Positions 22,741 through 34,516 of a stretch of DNA of 64,000 bases are shown here, piece by piece (the stretch's first letter is position 1; each line of letters starts with the position of its first letter). The notes beneath the pieces were generated by a model, which saw only the letters and a list, made by a program, of their open reading frames with translations, made no database searches and was not told the origin of the DNA. Both the position numbers and the translations under genes were made by a program. The stretch covers positions 1,190,340-1,254,339 of the forward strand of contig LNGK01000008.1 in the NCBI GenBank assembly GCA_001510575.1. The letters are read 5' to 3'. Origin of the DNA: Knoxdaviesia capensis (Eukaryota; Ascomycota; Sordariomycetes; Microascales; Gondwanamycetaceae).

Positions 22741-25112
22741 TTACAGCTGGCCGATGCCGAGGTGGGTAGGGTCGGCCTTGACAATGCGCATGGTGTTGGT
22801 GTTGCCCATGCCACCCTTCCAGCCCTGCACAACGACCACCGGGTCACCCTGCTTGAGCACGCCCAGGCTCATAGCCTGCTCGATGCCCCACTTGATGCGG
22901 CGGTCGACATCCTCCTGCCAGTTGACCTTGGAGAAGTCGGGCTTGGGCTCGGGGAGCAGGAACGGGTACACGCCGCGGTACAAGTGCGCGTAGCGCGACG
23001 CCGACGGGTTCCGCGTGATCATGAAGATCGGGCACACCGGGCGGTACTTGGACAGCAGCCGCGCCGAGTCGCCCGACGTCGACAGCACAATGATGCCGCC
23101 GGCGTTCAGGTCCAGCGACGCCCGCACCGCCGACATGGCGCACGACTCGACCACGCTGACCGGGCGCTGGACGAGCGCGCACATCTCCTCAAAGTGGGAC
23201 ACGTAGGGGATCGAGTTCTCGGCCTTCAGGCACGCCTCGTGCATCTCGCGCACCGCCTCGTTGGGGTAGCTTCCCTTGGCCGTCTCTCCCGACAGCATGA
23301 CGCAGTCGGCACCGTCGGTCACGGCATTACCCACATCGCTGATCTCGGCACGGGTGGGGCGCGGGTTCTTGATCATCGACTCGAGCATCTGCGTAGCGCA
23401 GATGACGGGCTTGCCGGCAATGTTGCACATGGCAATCATCTTCTTCTGGGCAGCAAACACCTCGGCGGCGGGAATCTCGATACCGAGATCTGTAGTAGGA
23501 CGAGATTAAGGTTAGCTTTTCTTCCAATTTCGGTGGTGGGAAAGGTAAGACAAGGCAATGGAACCTACCACCACGGGCAACCATGACGGCATCGGTCTCG
23601 GCAAGAATCTCCTCGAAGTTGTTCACTGTTGGAAAGAAAACATGTTAGCATATGGTTGACATCCGAGCCAAAGGGTTGTGCGGTGGAGCAACTTACAGCC
23701 CTGACGATTCTCAATCTTGCTGACAATCTGGATGTGCTTGCCGTCGTCGCCAAGAACCTTGCGGATATCCTTGACGTCCTCGGCGCGGCGGATGAACGAG
23801 GCGAACACCATGTCGACGTTGTTCTTGACACCAAAGCGCAGATCGCCCTTGTCCTTCTCCGACAGGGCCGGAAGGTCGACGTCGGTGTTGGGCAGGTTGA
23901 CACCCTTCTTGGACGAGATGAAGCCGTTGTTGCGGGCCTTGACCTTGATGGTCTGGTCGTCGGTGATCTCGATGACCTCGAAAGCGAGGACACCGTCGTC
24001 GACGTAGATGACACGGCCGGGCTCGATGACCTTGGTGATGTTCTTGTAGTCGACGTACCTGTAGAGCGGAGGCGGACGGGTTAGGGGGTGTTTTTGACCT
24101 GATTGGAAGGCCAAATATTAAGGTAAATGGGAACCATGGGGGCCTGCTTACATGTTCTTGTCGTCGCAAGCAGTCAGGTACTTCTCATCGGTGGTGATGT
24201 TCATGATGGCACCGGCAGCGATGGGGCTGTTTGTATGAGGAAAGAGACGTTGTTAGCCATTGATCTGAACGTGGGATTCTCTGGAGGTGTGTCCGCCTAT
24301 GGAACCATGCCAAAAGGCCTAAAAAGGCAAGAGAAAAAAAAAAAGAGAAAAAAAGGAGAGAGAGTGTGTGGTAGACACGGACATAGCTGTCGTTGGCAAG
24401 TAGCAATGGGGCGGGAGTGTGGGGAAGTCAGTGTCTTACATATCAGCATCGCCCGGAGTGTTACCAGTACGGATCTCCGGACCCTTGGTGTCCAGAGCAA
24501 TGGCAACCTGGCGGCCCGGCATGGCCTTCTCGGCCGCGCGGGTGTTGTCAATGACGCTCTGGTGGTACTCGTGCGAGCCATGGCTGAAGTTCATGCGGAC
24601 AACATTGAGACCGCTCTTGCGGAGACCGTTGATGGCATCGGCGGAGTTGGTCTTGGGGCCAATGGTGCAGATGATCGACGAACGGCGGTAGTTGCGCTCG
24701 GGCTGGAAGGCGGTGTCCAGCGACGCCAGCCAGGCAATCTAGAGAATAGAATTGAATAAGGGTTAGGGCGTGTCGGGCTGAGGATTGGAGTGGTTTGTTC
24801 GTAGAAAGGCAAGAGATAATCTTGATCGCCATCATGGTGGCCTTAGGCAGCGAGAGGACAAAAGGAGATCGAGAGACGTCATCTCAGCATAGCTGTTAGA
24901 CAGCTCAACAACACTCGGCGACGGCAGCAAACGGAAGATGCTCCGAACACCACCAGCCGAATCTGTTACCCCACTGACGTTCTCAAGCTTCTTCAGACCC
25001 TCAACCAAAAGACCACATGCGAATAGCATCAAAAATTTCATCGGGTGAGCTTTTTCCTGTTCTCTCTTACCTTGCCGCGCGACTCGAGATGCTCCTTAGC
25101 AGTGGCAGCCAT
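22741..25112 (-). CDS. Pyruvate kinase
   Basis: Six exons: 25112-25071, 24738-24440, 24226-24152, 24058-23697, 23625-23569, 23489-22741, giving 527 aa, the usual fungal length. The protein begins MAATAKEHLESRGK and continues IAWLASLDTAFQPERNYRRS. Conserved blocks are the ICTIGPKT and VVRMNFSHG regions, KGPEIRTG, MVARGDLGIEIP (spanning the last junction), the signature region of KPVICATQMLESM and the MLSGETAKG block. The C-terminal domain carries the allosteric effector region (STSGDSARLLSKYRP). It catalyses phosphoenolpyruvate plus ADP to pyruvate plus ATP in the cytosol, the last step of glycolysis. The first intron (332 nt after codon 14) is much longer than the other four and may carry regulatory sequence. 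Splice junctions all agree with the conserved family sequence. Confidence 0.97.
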
Positions 25113-28100
25113 TGCGGAATTTGGAGGTGTGAACGTGAAGTAGGTGATGGATTGGAAAGTCAAGAGGAAGAGAGATGAGACGAGGACTGAAGATATGAAA
25201 AAGACGAGAAGATAAAACAACGGAAGAACGTCAGTCAAAAAAAGGTATTTGGCTCGTATAAAAATAGGAGAGGAAGAGAGAGGAAAATGTTTTGAACTAG
25301 AAGCGGGGGGAGCTTGTTTTCTAAGGTGGGATGTTGAGAGAGCTGATAACAAATAAAAAGGGTACATATAAGAAAAGAAAAACATGCAAAAGTAGCGCAG
25401 AAACAGAAGAAGCTCTAAGACGTGCATGAAAAGACGTGGGGCCAATCACAGCCAGGTAGAAAGCCAGCCATGAACCACATGGGAGCAGTGAGAGGATATG
25501 AAAAGCACTCATTGGTTTTTTATTAAGAGACAGCTACCATTGCTATATCTGTGTCTATAATGAAGCTCTAGATTCATAAGAGAGACATAGCCAGATCTCA
25601 AGATAATAGTTAAGATCACACATAAAAGCCACAGGCAGTATAGTTACAAGATCATAGAGGTATTAATAGGTACAGGTACAGGTACAGATATAGAATAATA
25701 GGAGAGGCATTAAACCAGGAAAGAGGTACAGGCAGCAGGAGGGGTGAATCACCAAAGTGTGAGATATAAGTCAAGGCAATTAGTAGTGAGATACGCATCT
25801 AGAGTGGGATGGATGGATTGGGTGCAAACACGTCGTTTGTCCAGATATTTACCGTCCAGGTTGCCGCAAGTACTGGTACTTACCACTTCTATGTGCAGTT
25901 TCTAGTCACTCATTCACTCAGGAGGTTTATGTTTCAGTGTTGACTGCACCTTCTGTCGAAAGTTGTTGATTTGGGTGAGTAATGCACGGCGTGACAGAGG
26001 GAAGGAGCAACCATGAACCTTATCCGTGTTGAGAATCAGGAGTTTTTCTCGCATACTACGAGAGGACCTATGACACAAACCAGCCCCTCGTTCGTTTAGC
26101 TATGGGGAGCTGTTGCTGCGAGAAAAAAAAAGTTGCCCCGCCATTGACCGCCGCACCACCCAGAAAAAAGAAATTTGGTGAGCGGAATTTGGGTGGGAGG
26201 CTTACGGCCCTGTTCAACCGCAGCACTCCACGCGAACCTGTTGTATTCTTATTTGTCCGTGTACATATCATGCAGAGGCTTTTGCGTTTACATGCATACG
26301 ACGTGAAGCGAGTGAATTTCTGGTGGCGGGCAGTGTGGGATCATGCCGGTGTTCTGATTGGGGCCTTGGGGGGGGGTTATTTTTTGTGTCTTAGGTGTAG
26401 TGTCTCTTGGCCGTTGTTGCTGTAATGGCTCCTTCCGTCTCCTGAAGCAACAGGCCACAGGCACGTATGAAGTGGGAAGCTCCTTCTATTTGCAACTTGT
26501 TGGGGGCGTGGGTGAAGAGGGGAAGGAAGGGTTTGGTGGGGGGAACTGAGGAAAGAGCGGCCGACGACGCACCGGAAACCATCACCAGCCACCCCCCATG
26601 CTAGTGTCCGTCCGTAAGAATAGGGCTTTTGTCTCTTTTTCAGCCTCTATCTGGTGTCTTATAAGCACTTCGGGTCTGGTCTGCTTACTGTGGCAACAAT
26701 TATTATAACTTGGAAACCTCCACGGCTTCACATGGGAGATGTCCGTAAGTATGAGATTCCATAGTCGTTACCTAACAGCCACGAAACTTGGCTTGCATCC
26801 ATATCATGCGGGATGGCTGAAGACGTGGCTTTTTGGGGGTTAGAAGGAATGGTCGTTAGACTTTTCCTGCTTCACCGAAACGGAGCCGTTTGCACGTTGC
26901 TGCTGCTCGACCATCATCACCATTTTACCCAGCTTCTTATAATGATCCACCCCTCTTTTCCCTTTCTTTTTATTCATTTTTATTTTTATTATTTTTTTCT
27001 CCCTCCGGGCCTGGTGCGGCGGTCTACTTGAACTTGAATCTATGGCTACAGGGGGGAACCTTACCTGAAAACCCGATTTTAGGTGGGATTGGCAGGGGCT
27101 TTTTTGGACTTTTAAAAATCCCAGGAAGAAAAAATTGTTGAAAAATCTACGGCTACAGCCTAGCTCAGCACAGTGGAACACCAGGCCGCATAGCCGGTTG
27201 GCTGGGTTAACGTTAACTCGTAGGAAAAGTCGTCATGGAGGGGCACTCTTGGTGATACTGATATGAGATATCTACTGTTCAGATAAATGGGGCTATGGGT
27301 TGCCCCTCCATCGCCCTGGTGGAATTCAGCCTCTTTCAAATGCCCACCACCGATGGATATCAGTTTACGATATCCTGTCCACAAAACCTCCTATCGTTCG
27401 CCTACCGACGCCAGATTCCTGTACTACAAAGGAACAGACTCGAGGTCTGGTTCACCACACATGTTATCAGTTCCCTCGAATCCGTTGGATGTAAGACCCC
27501 GGCTGGTCACTCACCGTCAGCGCGCAACCTTGTCTTATTCAAAGTCCAGTCCAAGAACAGAAAGCAGGAAACTCTTTAAAACACAAGTAGTACACAGATC
27601 AAAACCAGCAAACTGAGATACACCGACCAGGTCACGCGCAAGCTGGCACGTGGTCATGGATGGGCTAGAGCTTGTCAGTTTGTATCTTGAGAGCAGGAAG
27701 GTGCGGGCTTGGTCACCTTACCCAGCATCCATCTTCCCTCCCATCCTGACTTTCTCACACTTCAAGCTTCAACTTCAACACCCAGCATCCGACGATGACA
27801 ACTCGACATCGCTCGTCCCTAGAGGGATACTTGAACCTGGTTCTAGAACCGGTTATTTTAGAAAATGCGAACTCAACGCGAGCACCCCGAGAATCTCTCT
27901 GCTGCCATCCTCGCTCGACTTGATAGCATTGTCCAGCTTTCGGCTCCATTCTTGCGCGTGGAAATGCTACGGTCAATGCAGTCTCTCTCTGTCTTTACCA
28001 GAAATCTAACGTGGATTTGACCCATGTTCTCCTGATGATTGTTGAGTATACAGACTACCTGGTCAATAGTTTCTTTCTCCCCCGTATATCTGCTGCCCTC

Positions 28101-28493
28101 CTCGCTCGTTTCTAAACATGGCACAGGAGGCTTTTTTGCTTCAAGCCATTGGCCAGAACTCCAGGACGTCGTAGACGTGTGTTTACAAGTAGTGGAATTT
28201 AGACTGTCTCTATCTTGAGCTATTGTATCTAAAGCCCGTTGGCCCTCTGAGATCCGTGTGAAAGTGCCAGGCAAGTTGGGATGGCTTACTAGCTAGATAC
28301 TGAGTGTACTGCGCTATCCAAGAGTCAGACCCCTGAACTCAGTGCAGCGGTTCCTGGGCTAATCTGGTCCGCCAATGTGTCTTTATCAAGATCTCCTCCG
28401 CCTCCTCATTCTCGCTTTCGCCCGATCAATCAGAACAGTGAGATTGAAGATGGGATGAACCGTGATACCTGTATTTTCAGTCCACCGATGAAA
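25113..28493. other. Gene-poor spacer (3.4 kb)
   Basis: No intact gene recognised. The first 300 bp are the pyruvate kinase leader. A (GGTACA)3 repeat is at 25669-25686. The stretch at 27.2-28.3 kb has overlapping open frames on both strands with scattered stops; none could be assigned to a family, so it may be decayed coding DNA. Confidence 0.4.
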
Positions 28494-28665
28494 AGATGGT
28501 GTCAGATCCATAGTACGGCCAATCTTGTCGCAGGCCAATATCAAGTTGTCCGTCATCTGCACCATGGCGTTTTCAGGCACAAGGGAGCCTTCTTCGGGAA
28601 AGAGAGTGTTCGCGGATTCCTGGAACTCTATCCACCCTCCAGATTTGAGGTTAGCGCGCAGATCC
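28494..28665 (-). pseudogene. Relic of a LaeA-like SAM-dependent methyltransferase
   Basis: Read on the minus strand the segment gives LRANLKSGGWIEFQE, then a run including PENAMVQMTDNLIL and IGRTMDLTPSFHRW. It resembles the central part of the fungal LaeA-like methyltransferase family, where a conserved (K)xGGWIEFQE beta-strand is followed by helices ending before the (E)xxGF motif. Upstream the frame is closed by TGA and no SAM-binding glycine motif was found within reach. Downstream, after a possible GTATCA splice donor, the frame fades into unrelated sequence. The most economical reading is a gene fragment left after loss of both ends. A spliced functional gene with divergent ends cannot be excluded. 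Confidence 0.45.
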
Positions 28666-28883
28666 TGGGCCTTTCATAGACTTGGAACCAATATCCCATG
28701 AGTAGATGTTATACAGTCGGGGGTACCAAAACATGTCAAGAAGACAGACGCAAAGAGAATCCCTCCGACGACTCATTGAAGGAATCATTGGTTCAACATC
28801 ACGGGGAGAAGTGTGACGTATGCATTCTGCTCGATGGTGGTGCAACACAGCCACTTGCTTCAAGGTCTTGGACTCAAATGGTG

Positions 28884-29519
28884 CTATCTTGTGATGTTGG
28901 AGTGTTGAAATTTGCCAGCCCGCTCTAGTATCCGCATTCTCTCTTTGAGCCAACATGCCGGGCATTGGAACGAGAACCTGGACTTCCATATCGATACTCT
29001 TCTGTCCCAAGCCTCTTGCGCATATCTACCCGGCTCAATAAGGACGTATTGTTTGCCGCCTTTTGTCCAGTAACTCTTCCTGATCGGCCGGTACCACAGA
29101 CAGTCGCAACAGAGAGCCAATGTTCGCCTTGGCCTCCCACGCGCATCTATGGGAGCCAACCTTCTCAGCAATGGGAGCATTTTGCAACCGGGCCGCGAAT
29201 TTCTGTATCGGTGTTTCGCCACGGAGGGTATCTGTATAACGAAGAAGGAAGAAACTTGAAGAAGGCGTCTGCAGGTAAGGGCTAGGCAGACCCGATCCAC
29301 GGGATCGATCGTGTGCGAGAAGAGGTTAAGGAGCAGCTCAGGTGGCAAACGAACGAGAGGGGAAGAGACCTTCGGTACCGCGGCCAGGAGCTGCCGGTCT
29401 ATTCGTCAGATAAGTCTACCGGATCAAGGTATGGCGCAGGGGACGCTTACCTCCGGTGGAATGACAAAAGCGGTAGTATAGTGCGAGGCTCTCGCGCGTT
29501 GTGAGATCGGAGTTGACAT
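28884..29519 (-). CDS. Small F-box protein
   Basis: Two exons, 29519-29451 and 29369-28884, give 184 aa. The intron has a GTAAGC donor and a CTGAC branch site. The F-box is LPPELLLNLFSHTIDPVDRV followed by CLALTCRRLL, near residues 32-65, just after the splice junction. The remaining 115 residues contain several cysteine pairs (CCDCLW, CPACWL) and basic patches; no leucine-rich or WD repeat is seen. Family knowledge: fungal F-box proteins recruit substrates to SCF ubiquitin ligases through Skp1. The target is unknown. The gene lies in a gene-poor interval beside a methyltransferase relic. The start codon is the first in-frame ATG that reaches the F-box through a good intron. No expression evidence is possible from sequence. 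Confidence 0.65.
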
Positions 29520-30760
29520 GTTGCAAGCAGTGTCTGATGGGCGAATGCCGATAGTATGGCGAGAGGCGCAACTATCATACCTCACTCATTATTGACGTGC
29601 GTAGCGATGTATGATGATATTGTCACCATTGTTTGTCGTCGTTCAACCAATTGTGCCTAGGAAAATGCAATTCTCCTAGGTATTTATAGAGAAGTCTTGA
29701 TTGTGTACGTAAGAATTTCAAGTGGCCCAGATGTTGTCCACCCAGCTGAAGTATAGAGATGGCCATGTCAAAATGGCATAAAGTAATTTACTTACATAAG
29801 ACACGCCATTAATATAGATACGTAGAAGTGAGAAGCCAGAAGCCAGAAGCCACATAGAGGATGGGGGGCGGCGCCGAGCTATCGAGCAGTTGATTTGTGA
29901 ATAAATGAGAAAGCAATATTGCCCAGGTCAAGGAGGGGAGGAGGGTGCAGCACTAGGGTTAGGGTTATTTATCCCCCCACCAAACGAGCCCAATAGCAAA
30001 GTTACATTCTAAGTCCACAATCACCATTAATCTGGCACCGATATAGGTGCGTGTGTTGGCACAACCACGTCTATTTGGTTGGGTGAACAACTCACATCGA
30101 ATCGAGCCGCCCGCCACTGGCCGTTGCTGGACAATCGACACGTAGGTGCTCAGGGGTGGTGTTCGTTGGCAGCAAACGGGTGTGTAAGCGTGTATATGCG
30201 TGCAATACTATGTAATCAGATTTATGTGAAGGCCCATTCATACAGGTATCCAGGAAGGGCAAATATCGAAGCAAAAGGTCGTTGTCTCCCTCGCGGTTCC
30301 GGCCCAGGCCCCGAAAATATCGGAGCCCGACCCACCAAGTCTATCCCGGTTTAGTGCAGCTGGTGACTCAGCTTCTCCCATGTCTACAGACTTTCCGCCG
30401 CCATCGTGACTTCCCTTTCGCCTGGCCATCAGCTGTTATTCAGGCCGGTGTATTTTTTGCCTTGTTTCTCTGGCCAACTATTTTCTTACACCCTGCCGCT
30501 CTATTTTCGACCTTCTCGAAACCTCTCCGCTGGATACAACGATAAACGGTGACGACGACAATCCGCTTCCAGTATCTTTTCATCTTCACAAATAATCCGG
30601 CCGGCTCGCATTTTTTTTCTTCCCTTTCGATTCTTTCCTGTCTCTTCTCGTTCCAAACTCGTCTTTCTCACGACCTCGGCTCATTTCGTCCCGGCCTCGC
30701 CTCGATCTCTCTTATCACCAAAGCTCCTCTCCCGCCCTCCCAAACCCAACAACCTTCACA
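29520..30760. other. Divergent spacer between F-box and DUF1748 genes
   Basis: No gene recognised. It holds the telomere-like repeat at 29953 and, from about 30.4 kb, the pyrimidine-rich leader of the DUF1748 gene. Confidence 0.5.
29953..29967. repeat. Interstitial telomere-like repeat
   Basis: CTAGGGTTAGGGTTA lies about 430 bp upstream of the F-box start codon. Confidence 0.8.
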
Positions 30761-31395
30761 ATGGTGGTGCGTGTCTCTCTGTCCTCTCTCAATCACAGCA
30801 GCGATCAAGACCTCTCTTTGTTTTGTTGTTTTATTCCCCTTCTCTCGTCCATAAATCCACAGCCTGTCCGAAGAACTCCTCAGTGTCTGCTTTTTGGTTG
30901 ATGAACATGTCTAAAACCCAAGCCAACACCTGCTTTCTATGAGTCGTCGCAAACCAACAGATCCTCGATTTACTAACCCTCGGCCTCTGGTCAAAGGTCG
31001 GAAGATTAACCCACTATGCCTTTGACGCGGTGATGAGTAAGTGAACCCCTTCGTATCCGGTCCTGTTTGTATTTCCACTCGCTAACCCGGTGCTTTCTCC
31101 TTCGCAGTCTCGACCGTGCTGGCCGGCATGCGCCGATCAACCGGCCTGACGTGAGTGTTTATCACTAGCTCTCTCGAAATCCCAACATCTCTCTAGACGA
31201 TCAGACGAACACTTTCACGGATGCGCGGTACTAACCAAACCCCCCCTATCTCTCAGCTTCAAAAGCGATAAGGCCTCCGGCCAGAACAAGGATGTTACCA
31301 GCTGGATCGAGCGCTACCTCAGCGTTGGCGAATGGGTCATGGACCAGTCCGTGGCTATTGCCGCCGCCAGCTCGTGGTTTGAGCGCCGCCGGTAA
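30761..31395 (+). CDS. DUF1748 family small protein
   Basis: Four exons: 30761-30766, 30997-31036, 31108-31150, 31257-31395, giving 75 aa. The sequence starts MVVGRLTHYAFDAVMISTVL, continues AGMRRSTGLTFKSDK and ends ERYLSVGEWVMDQSVAIAA then SSWFERRR. This is the full length and pattern of the fungal DUF1748 family (PF08520); its members are short proteins of unknown function, possibly mitochondrial. The first exon holds only ATG GTG. I placed the first acceptor at 30996 because a TACTAAC branch site lies about 25 nt before it and the product then matches the family start. An alternative acceptor at 30960 would add 12 residues. No targeting signal beyond one hydrophobic helix is visible. Confidence 0.85.
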
Positions 31396-32248
31396 CCGGA
31401 TCCTTCCGGCTTGTTGAGAGCGGACATAACCCCCGCGATGTCGCGGCCCGGAAGGGTTACCCGCAGAGGGATACGCCAGATCACATGAGCAACACGACGC
31501 TGAGATCTTCCCGTTGGAGATCGACAAACAACACGGCACACAACGCAAACGCTCCTCTCAGTCCTTCTACACGTGTCCTCTTTGGCACGTGAACATCCGT
31601 TTCGTCGGTCCCTCAGACTCTCCACTCGTCCAACACTTCCTTCATCTCTCCACATTGCTTGGTGCCCTGGTTGATCGAACCCTTTGGAAATAGTTGCTAT
31701 TCTGTTGTCTTACTAGCACCCCCTTTTGTCTCTCGTTGCCTGTTCTGTATGCTTTGGTCATGCATAGGTTGGCTTGGTTTTTTTTTTTTTTTTTTCGGTC
31801 CAGGTCCCTGTTGTGTGTGGTGTTTTAGCCAACTCGCAGTTGTGTATATATGCTTTGCGCGGTGATGGTGGGACAGTCAGTGTGCTCTCCTTCCCCACCG
31901 CTGCTTCTTGGGAAACATTAGGAATGATCCCTTGGTCTCTCAACAGCTCACTGTGACTATGGGTACTCATCTGCCCGGCTCGGGAATCACACATGTGAAG
32001 TTGGTTTATATTAAACTAAGATGATGTATGAAGCCGAACGCTAGAAGGCGGAAAACAAAAAAGGCATTGATATCATATCCGGTGGTGTAAGCTTCCGATC
32101 TAAACGTGTGACGCCACGCAAAAGTATCCAGTATCCCAGCCGTGTGCTCCAAACGTTCTATCCATAGTACACGAAAACACCCAAAACTGAAAAAGAAGGG
32201 AAACAAACAATACAACCAAACACACTAGTTACATCCTCATACCTCCTC
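31396..32248. other. Convergent 3' spacer
   Basis: Contains a T20 run near 31777-31796 and no recognisable gene. Confidence 0.5.
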
Positions 32249-34516
32249 TCAATCATGCTGCATCAGGAACTCCGGCGGCACGGCATCCGAGCTCGAACTA
32301 TCGCGCCGCAGGAACGCCGACCCGCCGGCCAGAAACTCCGGGGCCCCGCTGGACTGCACGGGCGAAATCAGCAGATCGGCAGGCACACCGTCGTCATAAT
32401 CGTCGTCGTGCACCGCAACCGGCGGCGGATCGGGCTTGGCTTTGAACACGGGCGACTCGATGCCGCTGCTAGAGGCCGAGTCGGCGCGTTGGTCTTTCAG
32501 CGGGGAAGACGGCTGTTTCGGCTGGTGCTGCGCCTGTGAGAAGGCGATGGATGTGCGCCGGGCGGCCGGGGTCGGCAGGGTGGGCGCTGATTGTGCGACT
32601 GGAGCGGCTGTGTGCGCGCCGGTGCTGCTGGGCGGCGTATCCGAGCTGGGCGTGCCGGACCGGCCCGCCCGCGTATCGTCGCTGTCGGAGCGCACCAGCA
32701 GGCTGTGCAGCATGTGCTCGGCCTCCTTGAACGCCCCCAGCTCTGCGCCAATTGCACACATCAGCAGCGTCCAGCGCTTCTCCTCCGCAATGCGCAGCTG
32801 GTCTTCCAGGCGGTCCATCACGCCCTTCATCGCGCCGAGCTGTTCGCGCACCACCTCGTCGGCGGCGGCCGCCGCACTCTCCGGGTCCGCGTCCATGACC
32901 CCACCGGCTGCTGCGGCCGCGGCGACCTGCTGCATCGCGCGCCGCAGACTGCGCTCAAACGCGCCGACGAGCACGGAGGTGTCCGCCCACACCGCGCCGC
33001 CCTCGTCCAGCGCCACGCGGTAGCGGTCAACCTCCAGCTTGCGCGCCTCGAGCAGCCGGATCTCCGCCTCCCACCACGCGCGCGCCATGTCGGCCGTGCG
33101 CCGCTCGGCCAGCAGTCGCATGAACTCCATGCCGCCGGGCGACGGCGCCACGTCTGACACCGAGCCGGCGTCCGACGCTGCCGCGCTACTACTGCCGACA
33201 CTGCTGGTGCGCGGCCGCCGGCTGGTGTTGACCATGTCCAGGTCGAGCGGTTGCACGGGCGGCCGGTGCAGGATGCTCTTGATCTCGGCGTCGACGTCTT
33301 TCAGCGCCCCGCGGTACCCGCTCAGGCCGGCCTCGTGGCGGTTCTTGACGTCGTGGATGCGCTCCGCTACCATGCGGCGCTTGTTTCTCAGTGCCATCAG
33401 GCGCTGCTCCAACTCGGTGATTTCTGCGGTCAGCTCGCTGTGTTGTGTGGTCAAGTCGCGGATCTCCCGGGTCAGGGAAGGGGGTTGGTCACGTGCGTGG
33501 GTGTCGTCGTCGGTGGCGGTGTCGCTGGATCCGTTTTCCAGCTTGCGGAGCTCAGTTGAGATCTTCTGGTGCTGCGAGGTCAGCTTGCGCAGGCGGTTCA
33601 GCGCAGCCTTGCGCGTGGAGATCGCGGAGGCGATGTATGCGTCCTCGTCAGCCTTGAGGTCGCTGAGTGCAGCCAGGGTACGCGACAGCGCTCTGCGGGC
33701 GCCCTGCAGACCCAGCGGCTTCGGACGCTTGGGCTGGCGCACGGGGATAACGACGCCGGCAGAGTCGTGGAGAGACTTTTGCATCCGGGATTTGGACGTA
33801 GCCGTAGAATAGAACGTGCCGGTGGGTGTACTACTACCCGTGCTGGTAAACCCGTCAAACTCCACGTGCCGCGACGGGGACAGCTCTCCACCGCCCAGCG
33901 CACCACCACTCAGGGCCACGGCCTGCATATCCAAGATCTCCTGTAGGTCCTCCTCCAGGCCGCGTTCACGGCGGTGGAGGCCCTGCCACACCGAGTCCGG
34001 GCTGGGGCTGAAGGCCGTACGCCGCGGGTTCGTTCCGCGCGTGTCAAACAGCGCACTACCGATGTTGGCGATGCTATGGGCCAGGTTATGGCGGCTGAAC
34101 GCTATAGCCGGTGCGGCAGCATGGTTACCAGAGGGCGAGCTGATCGACGAGGGAAGCACAGTCGAGGCAAAGATCGGCGCGGGGGGGCCCGCAAATAACG
34201 GCGGGAGCGGCTGGTCGTCAGCGTCTGCGGACCGGTCTACGAAGTCGGAGCCTATAGGGTCGGACCGCGACCGCGCGTGGCCGCCGGCAGCACTGCCGCC
34301 TCCGCCGCCGCCGCCGCGCAGAACATTCCGCTCGCGCAGGCCCGTGGGGTTCACGAGCAGGCTTGTCGAGGGGTTTGGGTCCAGCTCTTCAAGCGCGATG
34401 CCGTCGTTTGTGGCGTCGGTGTCGTCGCTGTATCGGCGGTCGCGGAAGATCGGGAGGATCGGGCGGTCTCGGGACGGGGAGAGCCGGTCGAAAAAGGAAG
34501 ACGAGCTTGAAGCCAT
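32249..34516 (-). CDS. ATG28-like coiled-coil protein
   Basis: One exon, 755 aa from the ATG at 34516; the open frame extends further upstream but has no ATG there. The first 280 residues are serine and glycine rich with low-complexity runs (GGGGGGG). Between about residues 290 and 430 there is a long heptad-rich region: ALSRTLAALSDLKADEDAYI, then paired helices ending in KNRHEAGLSGYRGALKDVDA. This resembles proteins annotated as autophagy-related protein 28 in filamentous fungi. A second helical region (about 500-640) includes WWEAEIRLLEARKLEVDRYR. The C-terminus is acidic and disordered. Family knowledge: Atg28 is a coiled-coil factor in pexophagy and autophagy, partnering Atg35/Atg17-type scaffolds in yeasts. 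The match was made by eye, so the name is tentative; any coiled-coil scaffold remains possible. High GC gives long spurious antisense frames here. Confidence 0.6.
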   Translation of the reverse strand: MASSSSSFFDRLSPSRDRPILPIFRDRRYSDDTDATNDGIALEELDPNPSTSLLVNPTGLRERNVLRGGGGGGGSAAGGHARSRSDPIGSDFVDRSADADDQPLPPLFAGPPAPIFASTVLPSSISSPSGNHAAAPAIAFSRHNLAHSIANIGSALFDTRGTNPRRTAFSPSPDSVWQGLHRRERGLEEDLQEILDMQAVALSGGALGGGELSPSRHVEFDGFTSTGSSTPTGTFYSTATSKSRMQKSLHDSAGVVIPVRQPKRPKPLGLQGARRALSRTLAALSDLKADEDAYIASAISTRKAALNRLRKLTSQHQKISTELRKLENGSSDTATDDDTHARDQPPSLTREIRDLTTQHSELTAEITELEQRLMALRNKRRMVAERIHDVKNRHEAGLSGYRGALKDVDAEIKSILHRPPVQPLDLDMVNTSRRPRTSSVGSSSAAASDAGSVSDVAPSPGGMEFMRLLAERRTADMARAWWEAEIRLLEARKLEVDRYRVALDEGGAVWADTSVLVGAFERSLRRAMQQVAAAAAAGGVMDADPESAAAAADEVVREQLGAMKGVMDRLEDQLRIAEEKRWTLLMCAIGAELGAFKEAEHMLHSLLVRSDSDDTRAGRSGTPSSDTPPSSTGAHTAAPVAQSAPTLPTPAARRTSIAFSQAQHQPKQPSSPLKDQRADSASSSGIESPVFKAKPDPPPVAVHDDDYDDGVPADLLISPVQSSGAPEFLAGGSAFLRRDSSSSDAVPPEFLMQHD

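Noticed and set aside
24832..25041. Small minus-strand frame inside the first pyruvate kinase intron
   Set aside because: Including it would disrupt the conserved family sequence between RGK and IAWLASLD. No splice pair fits.
28377..28679. Plus-strand 100-codon frame
   Set aside because: It lies antisense to the methyltransferase relic, whose minus-strand reading shows a recognisable family motif.
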